A DNA stretch of 21,206 bases from DAOMFM01 sp035429825 (GTDB taxonomy: Bacteria; Acidobacteriota; Blastocatellia; UBA7656; JADIYM01). The notes below the pieces were generated by a model. It saw only the letters and a list, made by a program, of their open reading frames with translations. It had not been told where the DNA came from and searched no databases. This document shows, one piece after another, positions 1-8,128 of this stretch. The translations under genes and the position numbers were made by a program. Position 1 is the first letter of the stretch. Each line of letters starts with the position of its first letter. The stretch is from contig JBGAKX010000076.1 of assembly GCA_044224215.1 (NCBI GenBank), positions 1 through 21,206 of the forward strand. The letters run 5' to 3'.

Positions 1-116
1 CCGTCTATGTGACTGAAAACATGGTGGGGCACAAGCTGGGCGAGTTCTCGCCGACGCGCACCTTCAAGGGGCACGTCGAGAAGAACGAAAAAGCCGCAAA
101 GAAGGGCAAGAGATGA
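1..116 (+). CDS. rpsS: 30S ribosomal protein S19, C-terminal end (partial)
   Basis: This is the 3' end of rpsS, cut by the left edge of the window; the first complete codon is at position 3. The visible 37 residues include VYVTENMVGHKLGEFSPTR followed by a lysine-rich tail, which is the conserved C-terminal half of S19. S19 sits in the head of the 30S subunit with S13, near the A-site tRNA. The TGA stop at 114-116 overlaps the ATG of rplV at 113 (ATGA), so the two genes are probably translationally coupled, as is usual in the S10 operon. The N-terminal half lies outside the window. Confidence 0.95.
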   Translation, partial: VYVTENMVGHKLGEFSPTRTFKGHVEKNEKAAKKGKR

Positions 117-544
117 ACGCACGAGCGATTGCCAAGTACATCCAGGGCTCTCCCCAGAAAGCCCGTCTCGTCGTCGACACGATCCGCGGAAAGCGCGTAC
201 CGGAGGCTCTTGCGATCCTCCACTTCACCAAGAAGCGCGCAGCCGAGGCGATTGAGAAGACACTGCGGTCGGCCGTCGCCAACGCGAGCTACCTCGCCGA
301 GGATCGCAACGTCAGCGTTGACGTGGACGAGCTCTATGTCACCAGGGCGATGGTGGATCTTGGCCCGACCAAGTTCCGCCGCCGTCGCCGGCCGGCCCCG
401 ATGGGACGCGCATACAGCGAGCGTCGATGGCGCAGCCATATCACAATCGAAGTGTCGACCGACAAGCCGCGTGCCGTCGTCGAGCGGGACGAGCGCAACG
501 CGCGTCACGCCGACAAGAAGGCTGCCAGCGGGTCCGGGAAGTAA
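113..544 (+). CDS. rplV: 50S ribosomal protein L22
   Basis: A 143-residue L22, which binds 23S rRNA domains and lines the peptide exit tunnel with an extended beta hairpin. The N-terminus (MNARAIAKYIQGSPQKAR) is the conserved start of bacterial L22. The region near residues 85-105, with VDLGPTKFRRRRRPAPMGRA, corresponds to the tunnel hairpin and its basic tip. Past residue 115 there is a tail of about 28 residues rich in Lys, Arg, Ala and Ser, so the protein is longer than the usual 110-residue form. The start overlaps the rpsS stop. rpsC follows after 9 bases with a strong AAGGAGG ribosome binding site. Confidence 0.97.
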   Translation: MNARAIAKYIQGSPQKARLVVDTIRGKRVPEALAILHFTKKRAAEAIEKTLRSAVANASYLAEDRNVSVDVDELYVTRAMVDLGPTKFRRRRRPAPMGRAYSERRWRSHITIEVSTDKPRAVVERDERNARHADKKAASGSGK

Positions 545-553
545 GGAGGAAGC

Positions 554-1249
<696 letters not shown>

Positions 1250-1251
1250 TC

Positions 1252-1685
<434 letters not shown>

Positions 1686-1689
<4 letters not shown>

Positions 1690-1976
1690 AGGCCAGCGAG
1701 ATTCGCGAAATGGCGGATGACGCGCTCTTTGCGAAGGGCGCCGAGATTCGTGAAACGCTGTTCCGGCTCCGCTTCAAGCAGGCGCTCGGAAACACCGATA
1801 CGGTTCGGCAGTTGCAGACCGCACGCAAGGATCTGGCCCGCATCAAGACCGAGCTTCGCTCGCGCGAGGTCAAGGCGATGATCGAGGCGGGCACACATCC
1901 TGGCCGTCACCGTTCGCGCGCCGAGCGCACGCGCAAGTCGTTGATCGCTGCGCGCGCGGCGAGCCGGGCGTCATAG
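1686..1976 (+). CDS. rpmC: 50S ribosomal protein L29, with basic C-terminal extension
   Basis: A 96-residue L29, which lies at the exit-tunnel rim near L23 and contacts chaperones and the secretion machinery. MKASEIREM is the typical L29 start. The helix-loop-helix core with LRFKQALGNTDTVRQLQTAR spans about residues 28-50. The reading frame is open upstream to 1536, but the ATG at 1686 matches the family N-terminus and overlaps the rplP stop as ATGA. Beyond about residue 66, where most L29 proteins end, there is an extra 30-residue tail rich in Arg, Ala and Ser. The identity is secure; the role of the tail is unknown. Confidence 0.95.
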
Positions 1977-1984
1977 GGAAATCA

Positions 1985-2284
1985 ATGAGGCACGAGATGG
2001 CTGAAGAGAATCAGACACAGGAAGAGACACGCGAGCGCGGAACGCGCGGCGAGCAGGTTGGCATCGTCACCAGCGACAAGATGGAGAAGACGGTGGTGGT
2101 GCGCGTCGACCGGCTCGTGAAGCATCCGCAGTACCGGCGGTATGTCCGCCGTACGTCCAAGTTCATGGCGCACGACGAAATGGGCGCCACGATAGGCGAC
2201 AAGGTGCGCATCACCGAGACGCGGCCGCTGTCGGCGCGAAAGCGGTGGCGCGTGGTCGAGATCGTTCAGAAGGCCGTCAAGTAA
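1985..2284 (+). CDS. rpsQ: 30S ribosomal protein S17
   Basis: A 99-residue S17, an early-assembly protein of the 30S body with an OB fold that binds 16S rRNA. The core GIVTSDKMEKTVVVRVDR and the following HPQYRRYVRRTSKF are hallmark S17 blocks, and GDKVRITETRPLSARKRWRV ends the fold. About 20 N-terminal residues, rich in Glu, Gln, Thr and Arg, precede the core and are not conserved. An alternative ATG at 1997 would shorten the protein by four residues. The ATG at 1985 is preferred because GGGAA lies just upstream. It starts 8 bases after rpmC. Confidence 0.96.
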   Translation: MRHEMAEENQTQEETRERGTRGEQVGIVTSDKMEKTVVVRVDRLVKHPQYRRYVRRTSKFMAHDEMGATIGDKVRITETRPLSARKRWRVVEIVQKAVK

Positions 2285-2318
2285 GCCGGTCGAACGCGAG
2301 AGAGGAGGGGCAGAAACA

Positions 2319-2687
2319 ATGTTACAAATGCGCACGATGCTCGAGGTCGCCGACAATTCCGGCGCCAAGCGTCTGTCGATGATTCTCCCGCTCGGCGGTT
2401 CGACGGGTTCAAAGGCCGGTCTTGGCGACGTCATCACGGCGTCCGTCAAGGAGGCCAGCCCCGACGGCACGGTCAAGAAGGGTCAGGTGGTCAAGGCCGT
2501 GGTCGTTCGGACCCGCAAGGAGACGCGCCGCCGCGACGGCACGTACATCCGCTTTGACCAGAATGCCGCGGTGTTGATCAAGCCGGATGGCGAGCCCGTT
2601 GGGACGCGCGTGTTCGGCCCGGTCGCGCGCGAGCTGCGCGAGCGAAAGTTCATGAAGATCGTGTCGCTTGCGCCGGAGGTCATCTAA
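2319..2687 (+). CDS. rplN: 50S ribosomal protein L14
   Basis: A 122-residue L14, exactly the usual family length, located at the 30S-50S interface. Recognisable blocks are LEVADNSGAK at the N-terminus, GLGDVITASVKEA in the middle, VVRTRKETRRRDGTYIRF as the signature region, and GPVARELRERKFMKIVSLAPEV at the end. The ATG at 2319 follows a strong GAGAGGAGGGG ribosome binding site. The 34-base gap after rpsQ shows no obvious structure. rplX follows after 3 bases. Confidence 0.98.
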   Translation: MLQMRTMLEVADNSGAKRLSMILPLGGSTGSKAGLGDVITASVKEASPDGTVKKGQVVKAVVVRTRKETRRRDGTYIRFDQNAAVLIKPDGEPVGTRVFGPVARELRERKFMKIVSLAPEVI

Positions 2688-2690
2688 CAC

Positions 2691-3074
2691 ATGCCGAATC
2701 TAGTCAAACAGAAACTGGCGCGCATCAGCGCCGCCGGGCCGCAGGCCAAGCTGAAGATCCGCAAGGGCGATCGCGTCGTTGTGATCAGCGGTGCGAACCG
2801 CGGCGACCAGGGGCGCGTGATCGAGGTCATTCCCGAGCGGATGATGGCCCGTGTCGAGGGCGTCCGCATCGTGAAGAAGCACCAGCGTGCGGACCGCTCA
2901 AAGGGCAAGGTCGGCGGCATCGTCGAAATCGAGGCGCCGATCCACATATCGAATCTGAAGGTGATCGACCCGACGACGGGCAAGGCGGACCGCGTGGGCC
3001 GCAAGAAGCTCGAAGACGGCTCGATCGTTCGCTACGCCAAGAAGTCGGGCGCGGTGCTGGACAAGCAGGCATAG
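2691..3074 (+). CDS. rplX: 50S ribosomal protein L24
   Basis: A 127-residue L24, an assembly initiator of the 50S subunit that binds 23S rRNA near the tunnel exit. The KOW motif is at about residues 22-50 (KIRKGDRVVVISGANRGDQG), followed by GVRIVKKHQR and the IEAPIHISNLKVIDP block. The protein is longer than the 103-residue E. coli form by about 20 N-terminal residues. It closely follows rplN. A 100-base gap with a two-tier hairpin separates it from rplE, which is the position of the S8 translational operator in E. coli. Confidence 0.97.
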   Translation: MPNLVKQKLARISAAGPQAKLKIRKGDRVVVISGANRGDQGRVIEVIPERMMARVEGVRIVKKHQRADRSKGKVGGIVEIEAPIHISNLKVIDPTTGKADRVGRKKLEDGSIVRYAKKSGAVLDKQA

Positions 3075-3083
3075 CAGGGCATC

Positions 3084-3130
3084 GGTTCGGTCCAGGCGGT
3101 GCGTGCAAGCGCCGGCCGCGGAACCGAACC
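3084..3130 (+). promoter_or_regulatory. Candidate RNA regulatory stem-loop before rplE
   Basis: The rplX-rplE gap holds an 8-bp perfect inverted repeat, GGTTCGGT (3084-3091) with ACCGAACC (3123-3130). It encloses a second 6-bp stem, CGGTGC (3097-3102) with GCGCCG (3109-3114), one pair being a G-U wobble, with a 6-base loop. The internal loop has 5 bases on the left and 8 on the right. In E. coli, S8 represses the spc operon by binding mRNA at this junction. The position is suggestive, but S8 binding is inference; the S8 core bases were not matched. Confidence 0.45.
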
Positions 3131-3174
3131 AACCCAGTCCCGTACAACGCCGGGACGCACACGAGGAAATGCAG

Positions 3175-3717
3175 ATGCAACCGAGACTGAAAGAGCGCTA
3201 CCGAAACGAGATCGCTGCGGCACTCATGAAGGAGTTCAATCTGACGAACCCCATGGCCGTGCCGAAGCTCGAGAAGATCATCCTCAACATGGGGCTCGGT
3301 GACGCGCATTCGAATCCCAAGTCGCTCGAGGCCGCGCGCGCGGAGCTCGCTTCGGTCACCGGCCAGCAGCCGGTGGTCACGCGGGCCAAGAAGTCGATCG
3401 CCGCATTCAAGCTCCGCGAGGGAATGCAGATCGGCGCGCGCGTCACGCTGCGTGGCGACCGGATGTACGAGTTCCTGGACCGGCTTCTGAATGCCGTCCT
3501 CCCGCGTATCCGCGACTTTCGGGGCATCTCGCCCGACAGCTTTGACGGCCGCGGAAACTACACGCTTGGTGTTCGCGAGCAGCTCATCTTTCCGGAGGTC
3601 GACTTCGCAAAGGTGGACAAGGTGCGCGGTATGAACATCAGCATCGTCACGACGGCGAGGACCGACGAAGAAGGCCGTGCCCTTCTGCGTCACTTCGGCA
3701 TGCCGTTCCGCAAATAG
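3175..3717 (+). CDS. rplE: 50S ribosomal protein L5
   Basis: A 180-residue L5, the usual length. It binds 5S rRNA in the central protuberance and contacts S13. Visible blocks are KLEKIILNMGLGDA, the rRNA-contact segment RAKKSIAAFKLREGMQIG, the VTLRGDRMYEFLDRL region, and the C-terminal GMNISIVTTARTDEEGRALL. The frame is open upstream to a GTG at 3103, but that codon sits in a hairpin loop. Of the two nearby ATGs (3169, 3175), 3175 gives 7-base spacing from AGGA and the standard length, so it was chosen. Confidence 0.96.
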   Translation: MQPRLKERYRNEIAAALMKEFNLTNPMAVPKLEKIILNMGLGDAHSNPKSLEAARAELASVTGQQPVVTRAKKSIAAFKLREGMQIGARVTLRGDRMYEFLDRLLNAVLPRIRDFRGISPDSFDGRGNYTLGVREQLIFPEVDFAKVDKVRGMNISIVTTARTDEEGRALLRHFGMPFRK

Positions 3718-3732
3718 GAGAAGGACTCGATC

Positions 3733-3918
3733 ATGGCAAAGCTGTCATCGATGGTTAAGAATCACCAGAAGCCGAAGTTCGCGGTGCGACATCGCAACCG
3801 CTGCCAGCGGTGCGGGCGCCCTCGCGGCTACCTGCGCAAGTTCAAGCTGTGCCGCATCTGCTTCCGCGAACTCTCGCTCCAGGGCCACGTCCCGGGCGTG
3901 ATCAAGTCGAGCTGGTAA
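3733..3918 (+). CDS. rpsZ: 30S ribosomal protein S14, zinc-binding (type Z)
   Basis: A 61-residue short-form S14 of the 30S head. It carries the zinc-ribbon pattern CQRCG (about residues 24-28) and CRICF (about 40-44), which identifies the C+ zinc-dependent type rather than the roughly 100-residue C- form. The C-terminus GHVPGVIKSSW is typical. It lies 15 bases after rplE and 12 before rpsH, the usual spc-operon order. No zinc-independent paralogue is visible in the window. Confidence 0.97.
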   Translation: MAKLSSMVKNHQKPKFAVRHRNRCQRCGRPRGYLRKFKLCRICFRELSLQGHVPGVIKSSW

Positions 3919-3930
3919 GGAGAATCGACC

Positions 3931-4323
3931 GTGACTGATCCGATCGCAGATATGCTGACGCGCGTGCGCAACGCACTGGGCGCGAAGCACGCAAAGGTCG
4001 ATGTGCCGGCCTCGAACCTCAAAGTCGAGGTCGCCCGCATCCTCAAGGACGAGGGTTTCGTCTCGAACTACAAGGTGATCGGCGAGGGCGCGAGCCGCGC
4101 CATCCGCATCTACCTGAAGTACGGGCCCAACGACGAGAAGATCATCAATACGATCGAGCGCGTCTCAAAACCCGGATGCCGCGTCTATGTCGGCAGCGAG
4201 GACATTCCAAGTGTTCTCGCGGGTCTCGGGGTGAACATCCTGAGCACGTCGCAGGGCGTGATGACGGGCCGCGACGCGCGGCGACTCGGTATCGGCGGAG
4301 AGATCCTCTGCCGGGTCTACTAG
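3931..4323 (+). CDS. rpsH: 30S ribosomal protein S8
   Basis: A 130-residue S8, a primary binder of 16S rRNA helix 21 and, in E. coli, the translational repressor of the spc operon. The N-terminal DPIADMLTRVRNAL and the C-terminal STSQGVMTGRDARRLGIGGE blocks are diagnostic. The start is GTG at 3931, where the family N-terminus begins; TAAGGAGA lies 7-8 bases upstream. Its possible mRNA target is the stem-loop before rplE, about 800 bases upstream in the same transcript (inference). Confidence 0.97.
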   Translation: MTDPIADMLTRVRNALGAKHAKVDVPASNLKVEVARILKDEGFVSNYKVIGEGASRAIRIYLKYGPNDEKIINTIERVSKPGCRVYVGSEDIPSVLAGLGVNILSTSQGVMTGRDARRLGIGGEILCRVY

Positions 4324-4333
4324 GGAAGGGATT

Positions 4334-4921
4334 ATGTCGACGACAGCACAGACAGTGAACAAGGAGTCGCGCATCGGCAAGCAGGTCGTGCGCGTCCCGG
4401 CGGGCGTCAAGGTGACGCTTGGCGAGGGAGAAATCGAGGTAGTTGGTCCGAAGGGCCGGCTTGTCTCGCCGATCCCAGCCGGCATCACGGCGTCGCAGGA
4501 TGACGGTGCGATCCGTCTTCGCGCGGAGAGCGGCGATGCGCGCGCGAAGCACGGGCTCGCACGGGCGCTGCTCGCGAATGCCGTCACGGGCGTGACGACG
4601 GGCTTTACGATCGAGCTCGACATCGTCGGCGTCGGCTACAAGGCCGAGCTTCGCGGCTCGAAGCTTGTGCTGGCGCTCGGCTATTCGCACCCGGTCGAGT
4701 TCCTGCCGCCTCCGGGCGTCGACATCAAGATCGAGCGCAAGCAGAAGCCCGGCCTGAATCAGTACCAGACGACGCTGATCGTCTCGGGTATCGATCGCCA
4801 GGTCGTCGGCCAGGTGAGCGCAAACCTGCGAAACCTGCGCCGCCCGGATGCCTACAAGGGCAAGGGCGTGCGAGTCGCTGACAAGCCTATGAAGCTCAAG
4901 CCGGGCAAGTCGGCCAAGTAA
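4334..4921 (+). CDS. rplF: 50S ribosomal protein L6
   Basis: A 195-residue L6, which binds the sarcin-ricin region of 23S rRNA near the factor-binding site. It has two repeated alpha/beta domains. The family start SRIGKQVVRVPAGV occurs at about residue 13 after a short Thr/Ser/Gln-rich extension. The second domain carries GVGYKAELRGSKLVLALGYSHPV, and RRPDAYKGKGVR near the end is the L6 signature. GGGAAGGG precedes the ATG by 3-4 bases. It sits in canonical order after rpsH. Confidence 0.97.
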   Translation: MSTTAQTVNKESRIGKQVVRVPAGVKVTLGEGEIEVVGPKGRLVSPIPAGITASQDDGAIRLRAESGDARAKHGLARALLANAVTGVTTGFTIELDIVGVGYKAELRGSKLVLALGYSHPVEFLPPPGVDIKIERKQKPGLNQYQTTLIVSGIDRQVVGQVSANLRNLRRPDAYKGKGVRVADKPMKLKPGKSAK

Positions 4922-4933
4922 GGGAGAGAAGGA

Positions 4934-5293
4934 ATGGCTACCAAGTCGCGAGCAGTCGTGCGCAAGGCGGTTCATAGCCGAATCCGCAAGAAGGTCGCCG
5001 GGACCACCGAGCGGCCGAGGCTGTCGGTGTACCGCAGCCTGAAGCACATCTCGGCGCAGATCATCGACGACTCGACGGGCAACACGCTCGCCGCTGCGTC
5101 GACGGTCGAAAAGAGCGTCGGCGGTCCCGCCGGCAGCAACATCGCCGCGGCGCGCGAGGTCGGCAAGGTGATTGCCGAGCGCGCGAAAGAGAAGGGCATC
5201 GAGCACGTGGTCTTTGATCGCGGCGGCTACATCTACCACGGCCGGGTCAAGGGCCTTGCTGAGGCTGCCCGCGAGGCGGGACTCAAGTTCTAG
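4934..5293 (+). CDS. rplR: 50S ribosomal protein L18
   Basis: A 119-residue L18, which binds 5S rRNA together with L5 in the central protuberance. Recognisable features are the basic N-terminus, the RLSVYRSLKHISAQIIDDS beta core, and the C-terminal VVFDRGGYIYHGRVKGLAEA, one of the best conserved L18 blocks. GGGAGAAGG precedes the ATG. The TAG stop at 5291-5293 is the beginning of the TAGAGG segment that serves as ribosome binding site for rpsE. Confidence 0.97.
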   Translation: MATKSRAVVRKAVHSRIRKKVAGTTERPRLSVYRSLKHISAQIIDDSTGNTLAAASTVEKSVGGPAGSNIAAAREVGKVIAERAKEKGIEHVVFDRGGYIYHGRVKGLAEAAREAGLKF

Positions 5294-5302
5294 AGGATGG
5301 CA

Positions 5303-5797
5303 ATGCGAAGAATTGGAACAGAGAGCCTCGAGCTCAAGGATAACGTCATCGCGATCAACCGCGTCACGAAGGTCGTCAAGGGCGGCAAGAACCTGTCGTT
5401 CAGCGCGCTCGTCGTCGTCGGTGACGAGAACGGCGTCGTCGGCTTCGGAACGGGCAAGGCGCGCGAGGTTCCCCTGGCTATCCGCAAGGGCATCGAGGCG
5501 GCAAAGAAGAACCTGATCAAGGTTCCGCTCCAGGAGACCACGATCCCGCACGTGACGATCGGCCACTTTGGCGCCGGCCGCGTGCTGATGAAGCCCGCAC
5601 CCGAGGGAACGGGCGTCATCGCGGGTGGACCGGTTCGCGCAATTATGCAGGCCGTCGGGATTCACAACGTGGTGACGAAGTGTCTCGGCTCGAACAACGC
5701 ACACAACGTCGTGCGCGCGACGTTCGAGGGGCTTCGCGGCCTCAAGGAGCCGAAGCAGGTCATGCGCATGCGCGGCAAGGATTCGGAGGATCAGTAA
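5303..5797 (+). CDS. rpsE: 30S ribosomal protein S5
   Basis: A 164-residue S5, important for decoding fidelity and for shaping the mRNA entry tunnel together with S3 and S4. The double-stranded RNA-binding N-domain includes RVTKVVKGGKNLSFSALVVV and GNGVVGFG-like turns. The C-domain has GTGVIAGGPVRAIMQAVGI and the GSNNAHNVVRAT block. Two ATGs are possible (5297 and 5303). The second is preferred because GAGG at 5293-5296 is then 6 bases away; the first would add only Met-Ala. rpmD begins directly after the stop. Confidence 0.96.
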   Translation: MRRIGTESLELKDNVIAINRVTKVVKGGKNLSFSALVVVGDENGVVGFGTGKAREVPLAIRKGIEAAKKNLIKVPLQETTIPHVTIGHFGAGRVLMKPAPEGTGVIAGGPVRAIMQAVGIHNVVTKCLGSNNAHNVVRATFEGLRGLKEPKQVMRMRGKDSEDQ

Positions 5798-6010
5798 ATG
5801 GCGGCACAGAACGCAAAGGCTCCGGCCGGTGGCAAGACGATTCGCGTGCAGTGGTACCGATCGACGATCGGCCAGAAGAACACGATCAAGGTCGTCGTCA
5901 AGCACCTCGGATTTCGGAGACTGAACCAGACGCTCGAGCGGCCCGACACTCCCGCCATTCGCGGGATGGTCGCCAAGGTGCCGCATCTTGTTCGGATCGT
6001 AGAGGACTAA
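5798..6010 (+). CDS. rpmD: 50S ribosomal protein L30
   Basis: A 70-residue L30. The core IRVQWYRSTIGQKNTIK and LGFRRLNQTLERPDTPAIRGM match the bacterial L30 fold, which ends with a short VPHLVRIVED strand. About 13 residues rich in Ala, Lys and Gly precede the core. The ATG at 5798 abuts the rpsE TAA, and GGAGGA within the rpsE 3' end acts as ribosome binding site, so translation is probably coupled. A 68-base structured gap follows. Confidence 0.96.
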   Translation: MAAQNAKAPAGGKTIRVQWYRSTIGQKNTIKVVVKHLGFRRLNQTLERPDTPAIRGMVAKVPHLVRIVED

Positions 6011-6019
6011 GGAGGCGCC

Positions 6020-6054
6020 GGGTCGACCGGGCCGTTTGCGCCCGCAGCCGACCT
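6020..6054 (+). promoter_or_regulatory. Candidate stem-loop in the rpmD-rplO gap
   Basis: GGTCG (6021-6025) pairs with CGACC (6049-6053), extended by a G-U pair. Inside it, CGGGC (6028-6032) pairs with GCCCG (6040-6044) around a 7-base loop. The bulge is 2 bases on the left and 4 on the right. The loop region shares CGTTTGCG and a nearby GCAGC with the rpsM-rpsK stem-loop. The stems are short and GC-rich, so chance pairing cannot be excluded. Confidence 0.3.
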
Positions 6055-6078
6055 GCAACCGCCTGCCGGAGAAATACA

Positions 6079-6558
6079 ATGCTAGGACTTCATAATCTGA
6101 GCCCCGCAAAGGGCGCGAACAAGAACAGGAAGCGCATCGGCCGGGGCCCCGGCTCGGGCCAGGGCAAGACCGCAGGCAAGGGCCACAAGGGCCAGAAGTC
6201 GCGGTCGGGCTATTCGCTCAGGCCGGGCTTCGAAGGCGGCCAGATGCCCCTGCAGCGCCGGTTGCCGAAGCGCGGCTTCACGAACATCTTCAAGAAGGAG
6301 TGGGTCGAGGTGAACGTCGCGACGCTCGAGCAGCGCTTCGAGGCAGGCGCCGAGATCACGCCGGACGTTCTCATCGAGGCGGGTGTGTGCTCCAAGCGCG
6401 CCGTCTCGACAAGCTCGGGCATCGTCATCCTCGGACACGGCGACATCTCCAAGGCATTCAAGATCTCGGCGCACCGTGTCAGCAAGACGGCCCGCGAGAA
6501 GGTTGAAAAGGCCGGCGGATCGGTTGCGATCCTCGGCGCTGCCGTCGAGGCAAGCTAG
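6079..6558 (+). CDS. rplO: 50S ribosomal protein L15
   Basis: A 159-residue L15, which threads into 23S rRNA with a Gly/Arg-rich N-terminal arm. LHNLSPAKGANKNRKRIGRG is the family start and GKTAGKGHKGQKSRSG the glycine-rich arm (about residues 27-45). The C-terminal domain includes KISAHRVSKTAREKVEKAGG. The frame is open far upstream inside rpsE, but the ATG at 6079 gives the family N-terminus and has GGAGA 6 bases upstream. It is followed by secY, as in most bacteria. Confidence 0.96.
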   Translation: MLGLHNLSPAKGANKNRKRIGRGPGSGQGKTAGKGHKGQKSRSGYSLRPGFEGGQMPLQRRLPKRGFTNIFKKEWVEVNVATLEQRFEAGAEITPDVLIEAGVCSKRAVSTSSGIVILGHGDISKAFKISAHRVSKTAREKVEKAGGSVAILGAAVEAS

Positions 6559-6571
6559 CCCTCGGTGAACG

Positions 6572-6620
6572 GAGCGCCGGCGGGCTCTCGAAGAGGGCTC
6601 GCCAGGCAGCAAGGGCGCTC
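6572..6620 (+). promoter_or_regulatory. Candidate stem-loop in the rplO-secY gap
   Basis: GAGCGCC (6572-6578) pairs perfectly with GGCGCTC (6614-6620). Directly inside, 6579-6589 pairs with 6593-6603 as an 11-bp stem with two G-U wobbles and a GAA loop. The only interruption is a 10-base bulge on the 3' side (6604-6613). There is no following T-tract, so this does not look like an intrinsic terminator. It would lie in the secY leader, ending 37 bases before the start codon. Confidence 0.45.
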
Positions 6621-6657
6621 ACATGTGGTCCCGGCCTTCTGACTCCTGGGAATGGGT

Positions 6658-8112
6658 ATGATCGAGAATTTCATCAACAGTCTCCGCAACGTTTTTGCCG
6701 TGCCGGACCTGCGCAAGCGGGTCCTGTTCACGCTCATGATGCTGGCCGTCTACAGGCTTGGCAGTCACGTGCGTGTACCGGGCGTCGATCCGGTCAAGCT
6801 TGCCGAGCTCTGGCAGACGGTGGCGTCTTCGCTGCTCGGTGTGCTCGACCTGTTCTCGGGCGGCAACCTTCAGCGCATTTCGATCTTTGCGCTCGGCATC
6901 ATGCCGTACATCACCGCCTCGATCATTCTTCAGCTGATGACGGTCGTCAGTCCCAAGCTCAAGGCGATTCAGGAAGAGGGCGAGAGCGGCCGCCGCAAGA
7001 TGAACCAGTGGACGCGCTACCTGACGGTCGGGCTCGCGATCATCCAGACGCTCAGCATCGCGTGGTTCCTTCAGAGCCAGCCTGGTCTCGTCCAGACACC
7101 CGGCGTCGGCTTCATCGCGCTGACCGCACTCACGCTCACGACCGGAACCATCTTCATCATGTGGCTCGGCGAGCAGATCACCGAGCGCGGCATCGGCAAC
7201 GGTATTTCGCTCATCATCTTTGCCGGCATCATCATCGGCGCGCCGCGCGCCGCCCAGCAGATCTACGAGAAGGCGACGTCGGGAGGTACGCAGACGGCCC
7301 TCGGCATGATCGTGCTGCTCGTCGGAATGCTAGCGGTCATCGCGGCAATCGTCTTTGTCGAGCGTGGGCTGCGCAAGATCCCGATCAATCACGCCCGGCG
7401 CACGGTTGGACGCACGGCCGTCCCGATGCAGCAGACGACGATGCCTCTCAAGGTGAACATGGGCGGCGTGATCCCGGTCATCTTTGCCGCGTCAATCATG
7501 GCGTTCCCGCAGACGCTTGCGAACCTGATTCCGAGCTCGGTGTTCGGCTTCGACCTCACCTCGCTGCAGAGTTTCCTGTCGACGGTTGTCCAGGACCTCG
7601 GCGGCGGCGGTCATCCGTTCTACATGCTGCTCGACGTCGCGGCGATCATCTTCTTCACGTTCTTCTACGTCTCGATCATCTTCAACACGGACGAGGTTGC
7701 GGACAACCTGCGCAAGCACGGGCAGTTCATTCCCGGCATCCGGCCCGGCAAGCGGACTGCGGACTACCTGAACGGCATCCTGACGCGGTTGACGACCGTC
7801 GGCGCGGTGTACCTTGCCACGCTCGTCATCATTCCACAGATCATGATTCAGGGCATCGCGTTCCAGCAGATCCCGTGGATCGGTCCAGGGCTTGATGATG
7901 CGATCCGGTCGAACATCGTGACGTCGTGGCTTGCGACCGGCATGGGCCTCAGCTTCAAGTTTGGCGGCACAAGTCTCCTGATCGTCGTCGGCGTGGCGAT
8001 GGACACGATGCAGCAGGTCGAGGCGCAGCTCATCATGCGTCACTATGACGGCTTCCTTGGGCCGGGTGGACGACGGCTTCGCAGCCGCCGCGTTCCGGGA
8101 TCACAGGGCTGA
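6658..8112 (+). CDS. secY: Protein translocase subunit SecY
   Basis: A 484-residue SecY, the channel of the SecYEG inner-membrane translocon. The sequence has about ten hydrophobic segments. Signature blocks are the plug and second-helix region with FALGIMPYITASIILQLM, GEQITERGIGNGISLIIF after the fourth helix, the cytosolic loop IPGIRPGKRTADYL that contacts the ribosome or SecA, and a C-terminal GVAMDTMQQVEAQLIMRHYDG. It is about 40 residues longer than the E. coli protein, partly from a longer periplasmic segment. ATG 6658 is favoured over ATG 6652 because GGGA is then 6 bases away. Confidence 0.97.
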   Translation: MIENFINSLRNVFAVPDLRKRVLFTLMMLAVYRLGSHVRVPGVDPVKLAELWQTVASSLLGVLDLFSGGNLQRISIFALGIMPYITASIILQLMTVVSPKLKAIQEEGESGRRKMNQWTRYLTVGLAIIQTLSIAWFLQSQPGLVQTPGVGFIALTALTLTTGTIFIMWLGEQITERGIGNGISLIIFAGIIIGAPRAAQQIYEKATSGGTQTALGMIVLLVGMLAVIAAIVFVERGLRKIPINHARRTVGRTAVPMQQTTMPLKVNMGGVIPVIFAASIMAFPQTLANLIPSSVFGFDLTSLQSFLSTVVQDLGGGGHPFYMLLDVAAIIFFTFFYVSIIFNTDEVADNLRKHGQFIPGIRPGKRTADYLNGILTRLTTVGAVYLATLVIIPQIMIQGIAFQQIPWIGPGLDDAIRSNIVTSWLATGMGLSFKFGGTSLLIVVGVAMDTMQQVEAQLIMRHYDGFLGPGGRRLRSRRVPGSQG

Positions 8113-8128
8113 TCGCGGAGAGAATCTC

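Noticed and set aside
3103..3174. An upstream GTG start extending rplE by 24 residues.
   Set aside because: The extension is not L5-like, lies in a hairpin, and the ATG at 3175 gives the normal 180-residue length with good spacing.
4145..6109. A 654-codon open frame on the minus strand across rpsH, rplF, rplR, rpsE and rpmD.
   Set aside because: It lies opposite five well-conserved ribosomal genes, is rich in Arg, Leu, Asp and His as antisense frames of GC-rich genes are, and shows no protein motif.
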